Source: Bacteroidales bacterium H4
GTDB taxonomy: Bacteria; Bacteroidota; Bacteroidia; Bacteroidales; Muribaculaceae
DNA: 62,821 nt
Assembly (NCBI GenBank): GCA_001701165.1
Contig: DAAP01000036.1
Location: forward strand, 1 to 62,821
Reading direction: 5' to 3'
Within the stretch, counting starts at the first letter, position 1. Each line of letters starts with the position of its first letter. Shown piece after piece: positions 51,773-59,789 of the stretch. The translations under genes were made by a program, and so were the position numbers. The notes below the pieces were generated by a model, which was not told the origin of the DNA, searched no databases, and worked only from the letters and a program-made list of their open reading frames with translations.

Positions 51773-51972
51773 TGCCCAGAGTAGGCCTCCGCTTTACTCG
51801 GCCATAAAATGCATCGCTTACTTTCCGAAGTATTATAACGGATACCGATGCATGCCGATTTTAGACACCGGCATATATATACAACGGTAGACGTACGCGG
51901 CATACATAAGCGACCATCAGTAACCCGCAGCCCGCAGTTTTATAGTGGGACGCATATCTCGCGGGAAATTGC

Positions 51973-51980
51973 TATCTTTG
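51973..51980 (+). promoter_or_regulatory. Candidate promoter of the rhomboid operon
   Basis: TATCTTTG fits TAnnTTTG, 37 bases before the first rhomboid ATG. Nothing else is seen in 51773-52017. Confidence 0.5.
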
Positions 51981-52017
51981 CACTTAAAAGAACACTCAGA
52001 ATAAAACGCACCGACTA

Positions 52018-52758
52018 ATGGGTACAAACATATTCGGACGCATACCAAGCGTCACCAAGAATTTACTGATAATTAATATTATCGTATTCGCTTTTGGCGC
52101 ACTGATGCCGAAAGCGGTACAGAATATGGAGGACGTACTGGCGCTGCATTACGCGACATCGCCAGGCTTCCATGTATGGCAAGTATTCACCTATATGTTC
52201 ATGCATGGCAGCTTCACTCATCTGTTCTTCAACATGTTTGCATTGCTTATGTTCGGTTCGGTACTCGAATGGACAATGGGTTGGCGACGCTTTCTCTTCT
52301 TCTACATCAGTTGCGGCATTGGTGCGGCATTGATACAGATGGGCGTATTCGCCATAATATTATCCAAGTACCAGGCTATGATGAATCCGTCTCAGTTCCA
52401 CGATGTAATCGTGTATGGTTGGGACGCTATGCATCAAGGTCAGTACTTTATAGACAGCACCTTCGCCACAATCTCATCCTTGGTTAATACACCATGCGTA
52501 GGCGCTTCGGGCGCCATCTTCGGCCTGCTATTGGCCTTCGCTATGCTGTATCCCAACCGCGAACTGTACTTAATGTTTATTCCCATACCCATCAAGGCCA
52601 AATGGATGGTACTGGGCTACTGCCTGCTCGAGCTATCGCTTGGACTGACCGGCGCCGCTGACGGCATCGCACACTTCGCACACCTCGGTGGAGCTGCTTT
52701 CGGCTTTGCCATACTGATGTACTGGAAAAAGAAAGGGGCTTTCCGTGGCAACTATTAG
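52018..52758 (+). CDS. Rhomboid intramembrane serine protease (first copy)
   Basis: Membrane protease of 246 residues with six or more helices. The catalytic serine S164 is in GASGAIFGLLLAF and the histidine H222 in IAHFAHLGGAAFGF; the HGSFTHLFFNMFAL motif is also present. It should cut transmembrane segments of other proteins. The gene overlaps the second rhomboid by 14 bases. Confidence 0.94.
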   Translation: MGTNIFGRIPSVTKNLLIINIIVFAFGALMPKAVQNMEDVLALHYATSPGFHVWQVFTYMFMHGSFTHLFFNMFALLMFGSVLEWTMGWRRFLFFYISCGIGAALIQMGVFAIILSKYQAMMNPSQFHDVIVYGWDAMHQGQYFIDSTFATISSLVNTPCVGASGAIFGLLLAFAMLYPNRELYLMFIPIPIKAKWMVLGYCLLELSLGLTGAADGIAHFAHLGGAAFGFAILMYWKKKGAFRGNY

Positions 52759-53539
52759 AACCGGACGTATTTTCACGGCACTTGGAGGCCCACCCACAAT
52801 CGCACTGCTGGCGCTCAATGTTGCTGTATTCGTATGCATGCACTTGTGCGTATGGTGCGGCATTGATGACTACGCGGCAGCTGAAGCACTTTCGTTGCCT
52901 TCCGATGCGGCAAATCTGGCCTCGCGTCCGTGGACGCCGCTGACGTATATGTTCACTCAATGGGACGGCCTACATCTACTGGTCAACATGTTATGGCTGG
53001 CTTCGTTCGCCCCGATATTTTATCGCATAGGGTTGCCCGGACTGACATGGCGCGTCTACCTTGCCGGAGGCATCGGCGGAGCCTTGGCTTTCGAAATAGC
53101 CGCAGCCTGCACACCAGTGCATGGAATGCTGGCCGGGGCAAGTGCCGCCGTCCTTGGCATCATCACTGCCGCCGTAATCTATAGGCCGCATGCACGTCTC
53201 AACTTGCTTGGCATCGGCGAAGTATCTATAGTCTTCACTGCCATCATCGTCGGCCTGCTATACATCATTGCATCATATGACACTCCTGAAACATTTGCCG
53301 CGCACATGGGTGGAGCACTCGGTGGCGGCCTGTATGCCTTTGTCGAGAAACGAATACGCCGATACAAAGCTCAGCGTCAAATACGGAACGCCGCAAACGC
53401 CACACACAACACGACAGCACCCGAAAAAATGCAAGCCGAGCTGGACAAAATACTCGCCAAGGTAGGACGCAGCGGCTACGGATCGCTCAATGACGCCGAA
53501 CGCCGCCGTCTTTTTGAAATTTCACAACACCTCAAATGA
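52745..53539 (+). CDS. Rhomboid intramembrane serine protease (second copy)
   Basis: Second rhomboid, 264 residues, only distantly similar to the first. The serine S133 is in GASAAVLGIITA and H187 in AAHMGGALGGGLYA; DGLHLLVNMLWLAS is the equivalent of the HxxxN motif. A soluble C-terminal tail (about 205-264, MQAELDKILAKVGRSGYGSL) is a DUF6576-type module seen on Bacteroidetes rhomboids. It overlaps the next gene by four bases. Confidence 0.92.
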   Translation: MATIRTGRIFTALGGPPTIALLALNVAVFVCMHLCVWCGIDDYAAAEALSLPSDAANLASRPWTPLTYMFTQWDGLHLLVNMLWLASFAPIFYRIGLPGLTWRVYLAGGIGGALAFEIAAACTPVHGMLAGASAAVLGIITAAVIYRPHARLNLLGIGEVSIVFTAIIVGLLYIIASYDTPETFAAHMGGALGGGLYAFVEKRIRRYKAQRQIRNAANATHNTTAPEKMQAELDKILAKVGRSGYGSLNDAERRRLFEISQHLK

Positions 53540-54744
53540 CCGCCAAAACCGACATAACCACACCGGCGACAACCGCGTCCGTCAACACGACACAAGTCGC
53601 CGATAGCACTCGCCGCCATCCGTGGTGGCATCACGTACTGTCGGTCATTATGTGCATAGTCACCTGTGCCGTGTCCATCGCTACAATTATCTCGGCCTGG
53701 GCCGGCTCCATAGATCCCGAAGACATCCCGGTGGCCGGAGTGTGCGTGATGGTGCTACCCATACTCGCGCCAATACTGCTGGCCATATTCATCATAGACG
53801 TATTTTGGTGGCGACGTAGCGCCGTTATCGCCGGACTTGCCTTGGCTATTTGTTTGCCGCGAATTCTCAGTGTGTACCCCTTGTCATGGCCTCCAGGCCC
53901 TCTACCCGAAGAATACAAGCCGCGTGCTTGGACTCTACTATCTTACAATTGTGCCGAGTGGCTCGATCTTGATCAAAAATACCCGGACGACATCAACCCG
54001 GCATTATCATACATCCTGCGCACGGATGCCGACATCGTGTGTATTCAGGAAGCCGACTACCTATCCGTAGAGCACAGCGTACGCATCACATCAAAACAAA
54101 TAGACAGCATATCACGCCGCTATCCGTACATAATCTTCAACGACCACAACCAGCTGTTGCTAAGCAAACACCCGGCGGACGCCCTACCTCTGGGATACGA
54201 ACGGCGCCGCTACGGCAACGGCGATATAGCCGGATACCGCATACACATCGACAGCCATGTACTCACAATATTCAACGTCCATCTACAAAGCATCGGCCTG
54301 ACCGAGGACGATAAGGAACTCTACAGCGGACTGACCGGCATTTCCGAACATCCGGCTACAATGATCGATAATCCGCTGCAACGCGTACGTACCGACTTAG
54401 TGGCCAAACTCAGCGCAGCCAATGTCATGCGTGCACGCCAAGTCAAACGCCTGATTCAATATATCCGCAAATTTGGCGGGACCAATTGTATAGTTTGCGG
54501 AGACTTTAACGATGTTCCCGGGTGCTATGCCCTGGAGCAAGTCGAGGATCAAGGTCTGCGACAGGTCTACCCGGCTGTCGGTCTCGGATACATGTATACG
54601 TACAACCGCAACTCAATGTATTTTCGCATCGACCACGTATTATGGCGCGGCAATTTTGCGCCGCACAGCATGAAACGTGGCGACATCCGTAATTCGGACC
54701 ACTTCCCGCTGCTCACCACTTTCGTGTGGAACGATGACAAGTGA
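53536..54744 (+). CDS. Membrane-anchored endonuclease/exonuclease/phosphatase family protein
   Basis: EEP-fold hydrolase of 402 residues. Three N-terminal helices (about 30-105) anchor it; the catalytic domain follows with SYNCAEWLDL, VCIQEADYL, ILFNVHLQS-type TIFNVHLQSIGL, CGDFNDVPG and SDHFPLLTTF. Metal-dependent cleavage of phosphodiesters or inositol/sphingo-phosphates is possible; the substrate is unknown. ATGA overlap with the second rhomboid makes a three-gene operon. Confidence 0.88.
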   Translation: MTAKTDITTPATTASVNTTQVADSTRRHPWWHHVLSVIMCIVTCAVSIATIISAWAGSIDPEDIPVAGVCVMVLPILAPILLAIFIIDVFWWRRSAVIAGLALAICLPRILSVYPLSWPPGPLPEEYKPRAWTLLSYNCAEWLDLDQKYPDDINPALSYILRTDADIVCIQEADYLSVEHSVRITSKQIDSISRRYPYIIFNDHNQLLLSKHPADALPLGYERRRYGNGDIAGYRIHIDSHVLTIFNVHLQSIGLTEDDKELYSGLTGISEHPATMIDNPLQRVRTDLVAKLSAANVMRARQVKRLIQYIRKFGGTNCIVCGDFNDVPGCYALEQVEDQGLRQVYPAVGLGYMYTYNRNSMYFRIDHVLWRGNFAPHSMKRGDIRNSDHFPLLTTFVWNDDK

Positions 54745-54897
54745 AAAGGCGTCCTATTAGCCGTCTCAGCACCTGTTTCATATCCGTTTCACTCCACTTC
54801 CGCGTATAATTTCATCCTCGGCACATCATCCTACACGCTACACTTCAACCACGAACCTATCGCAGCCGCAAGTCCAACCACAATCACGTCTAAAAGT

Positions 54898-54932
54898 GGC
54901 CACACTCTGAAAAGACGTGGCTATTATTTTTT
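54898..54932 (+). terminator. Possible terminator overlapping the tsaC promoter
   Basis: GCCAC / GTGGC stem with a 13-base loop, followed by TATTATTTTTTG. It would end the rhomboid operon and its T run merges with the -33 box of the next gene. The rest of 54745-54897 is featureless. Confidence 0.4.
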
Positions 54933-54960
54933 GCGATTGACGATTTAATGCTTAACTTTG
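54930..54960 (+). promoter_or_regulatory. Complete promoter (TTTG-N19-TAACTTTG) of a leaderless gene
   Basis: Both boxes match the Bacteroidetes consensus at exact spacing. The -7 box ends four bases before the ATG at 54965, so transcription should start at or next to the start codon. Confidence 0.7.
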
Positions 54961-54964
54961 TACT

Positions 54965-55546
54965 ATGACTAACGAAGACAATACATTCGGAGAGGATTTG
55001 CGTCAAGCCGTGGAGGTACTGCGGCACGGCGGACTTATACTCTACCCGACAGACACCGTTTGGGGCATCGGTTGCGATGCCACAAACGAAGATGCGGTAC
55101 ATCGTGTATATTCAGTCAAGGGACGCCGTGACAATAAGGCACTCATAACACTCGTAGGTGACTTAGGCGCGCTCGAACGCACCGTTGACGCCGTCCCGGA
55201 CATAGCATACGACCTCATCGAATGTTCGGACCGACCACTGACCATTGTCTACGACCGCGGCCGCGGTGTTGCTCCGGCACTTATGGGCGAAGACGGAACC
55301 TTGGGCATACGCCTGACCCGCGAACGCTTCTCGGCTGCCCTATGCCGTGCCCTCGGACGCCCGCTGGTGTCCACATCAGCCAATTTCAGCGGAGCACCAA
55401 CACCTCGCACCTTCGACCAAATAGACCCGCAACTTGCCGCCCAAATGGACTACGTTTGCCTCACCGGACGCGACCGTAAACCCGGACGCCCGTCCATTGT
55501 TATGCGTTTAGAGCAGGGAGGAGTATTCAAAATACTTCGTAAATAG
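54965..55546 (+). CDS. tsaC: Sua5/YciO/YrdC-type threonylcarbamoyl-AMP synthase
   Basis: Makes threonylcarbamoyl-adenylate for the t6A modification of tRNA, 193 residues, the short TsaC form without a Sua5 domain. The family core is visible: GGLILYPTDTVWGIGCDA, KGRRDNKALITLV, RPLTIVY, GTLGIRLTRERF and PLVSTSANFSGAP. The YciO subfamily cannot be fully excluded. The mRNA appears leaderless. Confidence 0.9.
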   Translation: MTNEDNTFGEDLRQAVEVLRHGGLILYPTDTVWGIGCDATNEDAVHRVYSVKGRRDNKALITLVGDLGALERTVDAVPDIAYDLIECSDRPLTIVYDRGRGVAPALMGEDGTLGIRLTRERFSAALCRALGRPLVSTSANFSGAPTPRTFDQIDPQLAAQMDYVCLTGRDRKPGRPSIVMRLEQGGVFKILRK

Positions 55547-55678
55547 CGTACAAAAAACCACATCACCGCATTACAGCCACTATAAAAGCTCGCCCCAAAT
55601 CAAAATACTTCAATTAACAACGGCCGACAACACCAAAACGCAACGGCCACAGTATCAAACACATCTCAGATAACCATC

Positions 55679-57112
55679 GTGCGAAATATCCGCTGCAAGG
55701 CTTTTACATACGTCTTTGCTGACTTCCTGATGCTCAACATCGGGTGGACGGTCTTCAGCGTTGTGCGCTACCACTTCCTTCCGGAGAGCATACGTATGCA
55801 CTACACACTGGCCGAGCATCTTACGCAAAAGCACGTCATCACCGGGCAGATAATTGTTCCATTGGTGATGTTGGCCATATACTGGCTCTCGGGATACTAC
55901 AGCAAGACATACTTCAAGTCTCGCCTTGACGAATTGGGCAATACAGCCGTAGTCTCGGCTATAGGGGTTCTGGGCATATTCTTCATCGCAATCATCAACG
56001 ACACACTCTCTCCCGGTGTCAAAGGATATTACGAGCTTATAGTCATACTATGGCTGCTGTGGTTTATCCCGGTATATCTTGTGCGCCTCATCCAGACCAC
56101 GCATACCGCAAGACGCATCCAGCGGCGCGAATTGGCTTTCAACACCTTGGTCGTCGGAGCGACCAAAGGCGGCAAAGCATTGGTGGACAGACTTAACGCC
56201 GCACCGCGAGGAAGCGGAATACACATTATAGGATATGTTGACACAGACACGACCAATGCCACGGCTGCACAACGTCCGGACCTCGGACTGCCGGTGTATC
56301 GATTGGACGACCTACCCGAAATATGCAAAACGCTGGATGTGCACAACCTAATAGTCATTCCACACCGCGAAGGCATACGTCAGACCGGCCAACTAATCAA
56401 CACCCTCTTTCCCCTTGACCGCACAATACTCATTCCGGCAGATCTCTACAGCATCATAGCCGCACGCCCTCGCATGTTCACCGTCACCGGCGAACCGCTC
56501 ATTGACATCTCGCACAGCCAGGCGTCCAAGATGACACTAAACCTCAAGCGCACCGCCGATGTATTGGTGTCCGCCACAGCTCTGCTATTACTGCTTCCGC
56601 TATTTGTACTTCTTGCTCTGGCCGTACGCATAGACAGCCGAGGATGCGTGTTCTATCGCCAACAACGCATCGGATACCACAAGAAGCCCTTCTACATCTA
56701 TAAATTCCGCACCATGCGCGCAGACGCCGAGGCCTCGGGCCCGGCACTATCAACATTAGAAGACCCGCGAGTGACCCGCGTAGGACATTTCCTGCGCAAA
56801 TACCGCCTTGACGAACTGCCCCAATTCTGGAACGTGCTGCGAGGCGACATGTCGCTGGTGGGTCCGCGCCCCGAACGAGAATACTACATTCGCCAAATCG
56901 TGGCACGCGCCCCTTACTACAGCCTGCTGCATCAGGTACGACCCGGCATAACATCTTGGGGTATGGTCAAGTACGGATACGCAAGCAATGTCGACCAAAT
57001 GCTCGAACGACTGCGTTACGACCTGTTGTACATCGACAATGTTTCCATGGCCGTAGATCTCAAGATATTGTTCTTTACCATACACACCGTTCTCACCGGC
57101 AAAGGCATCTAA
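55679..57112 (+). CDS. Undecaprenyl-phosphate sugar-phosphate transferase (WcaJ-like)
   Basis: Initiating transferase of surface-polysaccharide synthesis, 477 residues starting with GTG. Four N-terminal helices and a Rossmann-like middle (LVVGATKGGKALVDRL, about 150-270) precede the catalytic domain: KRTADVLVSATALLLL helix, FYRQQRIGYHKKPFYIYKFR, TMRADAE, FLRKYRLDELPQFWNVLRG and DMSLVGPRPE. It loads a sugar-1-phosphate on undecaprenyl phosphate. The likely user is the locus at 39-50 kb, which has no such gene of its own. It lies 23 bases before the next gene. Confidence 0.93.
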   Translation: MRNIRCKAFTYVFADFLMLNIGWTVFSVVRYHFLPESIRMHYTLAEHLTQKHVITGQIIVPLVMLAIYWLSGYYSKTYFKSRLDELGNTAVVSAIGVLGIFFIAIINDTLSPGVKGYYELIVILWLLWFIPVYLVRLIQTTHTARRIQRRELAFNTLVVGATKGGKALVDRLNAAPRGSGIHIIGYVDTDTTNATAAQRPDLGLPVYRLDDLPEICKTLDVHNLIVIPHREGIRQTGQLINTLFPLDRTILIPADLYSIIAARPRMFTVTGEPLIDISHSQASKMTLNLKRTADVLVSATALLLLLPLFVLLALAVRIDSRGCVFYRQQRIGYHKKPFYIYKFRTMRADAEASGPALSTLEDPRVTRVGHFLRKYRLDELPQFWNVLRGDMSLVGPRPEREYYIRQIVARAPYYSLLHQVRPGITSWGMVKYGYASNVDQMLERLRYDLLYIDNVSMAVDLKILFFTIHTVLTGKGI

Positions 57113-57136
57113 CCGGCCACGCATCCTCACCAAATA

Positions 57137-58945
57137 ATGGCACAACACCCTACACACAAAAGCAAACCGGCCGCCTCGTGGTTTCTGCGTTTTCTGTCAT
57201 GGCGCGAGAAGCACGTCTCGGAACGCGCCTTTGTCATATTCCTGGCGCTCATAGTGGGCATACTCAGCGGATTTGCCGCAATGCTACTGCGCTTTCTCAT
57301 ACACAGGATAGCCTCGGCGCTTACCGCCGACATCGACACACAATCAGGCAACTGGCTGTACATCCTGCTACCGGCCGTGGGCGTGGTCATTACCTACCTG
57401 TACGTGCGTTATATGGTACATGACAACATCTCGCACGGCGTCACGCGCGTGCTTGCAGCCATATCTACAAACAAAAGCAGACTCAAAAGGCACAATATGT
57501 ACTCCTCGCTCATAGGCTGTTCCATTACCATCGGATTTGGCGGCAGCGTCGGTGCCGAGGGACCCATAGTTTACACAGGGTCAGCCATAGGATCGAACCT
57601 TGGGTCGGCATTTCGCATGTCTCCGCGCGTACTTATGCTGCTGGTGGGATGCGGCGCCGCCGCCGGTATTGCCGGAACATTTAAGGCTCCCATTGCCGGA
57701 GTGCTCTTCACCATAGAAGTATTGATGTTGGATCTCACCACCGTCTCGGTGATGCCGCTGGTGATTTCGTCAGTGACTGCCGCCACAATAGCCTATATAT
57801 ACACGGGGTACAACTTCGAATTCTTCTTCACACAAAGCGAGCCTTTCTTCGCCGCCAAAATTCCGCTGGTCATTTTCCTGGGCGTCGTATGCGGATTGGT
57901 GTCGCTGTACTTCACACGCGTGATGAACATGATGGAGAATTTCTTCAAACGCTTCAAACACCCGGCGCTGCGCGTGGCCTCCGGATGCTTGATGCTTTCG
58001 TTGCTCGTATTTCTATTCCCACCCCTCTATGGTGAAGGCTACTCATCCATCGAAGGACTACTCAACGGAGACACCTCGTCCATACTTAATGGTTCTATGT
58101 TCTACGGCGAAGGCTCCAGTCATTTGGTAATCATTGCTTTCATTGCTATGATTATTGCCACCAAAGCCGTGGCCACCTCCGCCACCAATGGTGCCGGGGG
58201 CGTAGGCGGCACATTTGCGCCCTCGCTATACGTCGGATGCATGACCGGATTTCTATTTGCCTACGTCACCAATCTCGTGGCACCCGAGGCGCTCATTTCG
58301 GACAAAAATTTTGCACTGATGGGTATGACCGGCGTCATGTCCGCTGTTATGCATGCACCACTTATGGCCATATTCCTCACCGCTGAACTCACAGGCGGAT
58401 ACCAATTGTTCCTGCCACTGCTTATCGTCTCGGTAGTGTCATACGGCACCATACGACTGTTCCTGCCTTACAGCATATACGCGATGCGACTGGCTCAGCG
58501 CGGCGAGCTGCTGACACACCATAAGGATAAAGCCGTACTCACACTTCTCAAAGTCTCCAACGTCATCGAAAACGACTTCCTGCCCGTACGGCCCGATATG
58601 AACCTCAAACAAATGGTCGATACGATATCGCGCAGCCACCGCAACCTCTTTCCAGTACTCAGCCAAGACGGACGACTGCTCGGCATAGTACTGCTTGACG
58701 AGATACGCAACATTATGTTCCGCCCCGACTTGTACAAGAAGATGTACGTGGACATGTTTATGTCAACGCCGCCGGCCACCATACATATCAGCGACACGAT
58801 GGACTCCGTGATGAAGACCTTCGACCAAACCGCTGCTTGGAACCTCCCGGTCGTTGATGCCGATGGCAAATATATAGGATTTGTTTCCAAAAGCAAAATC
58901 TTCAATAGCTACCGCCGAGTCCTACGCCACTACTGCGAAGACTGA
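57137..58945 (+). CDS. CLC-family chloride channel/transporter with CBS domains
   Basis: Membrane protein of 602 residues. The selectivity/gating motif GGSVGAEGPIVYTGSAIGS contains the gating glutamate E141. GVGGTFAPSLYVGC and a late GLMGMTGVMS-type segment are also present. Two CBS domains fill the C-terminal part (about 470-600, FLPVRPDMNLKQMVD and WNLPVVDADGKYIGFVSKS), which probably sense nucleotides. Channel or Cl-/H+ exchanger cannot be told. A terminator follows. Confidence 0.94.
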   Translation: MAQHPTHKSKPAASWFLRFLSWREKHVSERAFVIFLALIVGILSGFAAMLLRFLIHRIASALTADIDTQSGNWLYILLPAVGVVITYLYVRYMVHDNISHGVTRVLAAISTNKSRLKRHNMYSSLIGCSITIGFGGSVGAEGPIVYTGSAIGSNLGSAFRMSPRVLMLLVGCGAAAGIAGTFKAPIAGVLFTIEVLMLDLTTVSVMPLVISSVTAATIAYIYTGYNFEFFFTQSEPFFAAKIPLVIFLGVVCGLVSLYFTRVMNMMENFFKRFKHPALRVASGCLMLSLLVFLFPPLYGEGYSSIEGLLNGDTSSILNGSMFYGEGSSHLVIIAFIAMIIATKAVATSATNGAGGVGGTFAPSLYVGCMTGFLFAYVTNLVAPEALISDKNFALMGMTGVMSAVMHAPLMAIFLTAELTGGYQLFLPLLIVSVVSYGTIRLFLPYSIYAMRLAQRGELLTHHKDKAVLTLLKVSNVIENDFLPVRPDMNLKQMVDTISRSHRNLFPVLSQDGRLLGIVLLDEIRNIMFRPDLYKKMYVDMFMSTPPATIHISDTMDSVMKTFDQTAAWNLPVVDADGKYIGFVSKSKIFNSYRRVLRHYCED

Positions 58946-58972
58946 ACATCATAGATACATTGCAACCCGACA

Positions 58973-59014
58973 AAAGAGCCGGACATAAGCATAGCATATG
59001 TCCGGCTCTTTTTA
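58973..59014 (+). terminator. Terminator after the chloride channel gene
   Basis: AAGAGCCGGACATA pairs with TATGTCCGGCTCTT around a 9-base loop, followed by TTTATT. Very strong. Confidence 0.88.
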
Positions 59015-59067
59015 TTGGCTATGAGCAAATTATCACACCATGTCTATAATACATGGCATGGCGGCTG

Positions 59068-59547
59068 TCACTGTAATTTGGCGGTCGAGCCTATCGTGGT
59101 CGAAATCTTGCCCGAAGGAATATCGGATGCGTCTTCCACCACCACAACATCATAATTGAGTACGGCAATGCCCAAAGCCTTACCCTCGGCAGCAATGTCA
59201 CATACGATTTGCATGGCGTGGCCGCCGACTGCGGCATCGCGCTTAAAAGGAATCTCGAAGCCGTAAGGCGGAATGATGTTTGTGCCCAAACGCACCCCGT
59301 CAACAAAGTACGTAGCCGACGTAATCAACGCCTTCTTGCCCGGCTCGTTATTCTTGATGTTTACCGCAGTAATTTTCAGCGTCTCGCCTTTGACCACGTA
59401 TATCACATCGTCCACGACAGTGGCATCTTCGATGCTGATAGAAAGATCCACATCCGGAGTGTCATCGTCATCGCCACACGATACAAAGACGGTCATAGGC
59501 AGGCACGCCAGCAAAGGCAGCACCAAAAGCTTCAGAAATTTTTTCAT
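59068..59547 (-). CDS. Small lipoprotein, probably surface-exposed
   Basis: Protein of 159 residues with a lipoprotein signal and lipobox FVSC (C24). The acidic run GDDDD immediately after the cysteine resembles the surface-export signal of Bacteroidetes lipoproteins. The rest is beta-rich, Ig-like in flavour (KGETLKITAVNIKN, GFEIPFKRD), with no cysteine pattern or catalytic motif. No family recognised. Monocistronic; the region 59548-59717 upstream has no clear promoter box. Confidence 0.7.
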   Translation of the reverse strand: MKKFLKLLVLPLLACLPMTVFVSCGDDDDTPDVDLSISIEDATVVDDVIYVVKGETLKITAVNIKNNEPGKKALITSATYFVDGVRLGTNIIPPYGFEIPFKRDAAVGGHAMQIVCDIAAEGKALGIAVLNYDVVVVEDASDIPSGKISTTIGSTAKLQ

Positions 59548-59717
59548 ATTGTCCGTTTACTTTAATGTTGTTTTAAGTATATAAATATAACGTCCGGTGC
59601 GCGTTTTTATTGCCGCTACTGCGCGCCTATAGCGCATACCACACACGACATCCGCCACCGGCCGGTAATTAAACATTAATTTAATATCCACAGCTGACAA
59701 CGTAAGCAAATTATGAG

Positions 59718-59725
59718 TAATTTTG
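59718..59725 (+). promoter_or_regulatory. Candidate promoter of the calcium ATPase
   Basis: TAATTTTG fits TAnnTTTG, 64 bases before the ATG at 59790. The -33 position is not convincing. Confidence 0.45.
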
Positions 59726-59789
59726 CCCGAAAATAGCATATAGTCGGCTAATAGATTACGTAATTAGACCAAAATACACAATTAGAATA

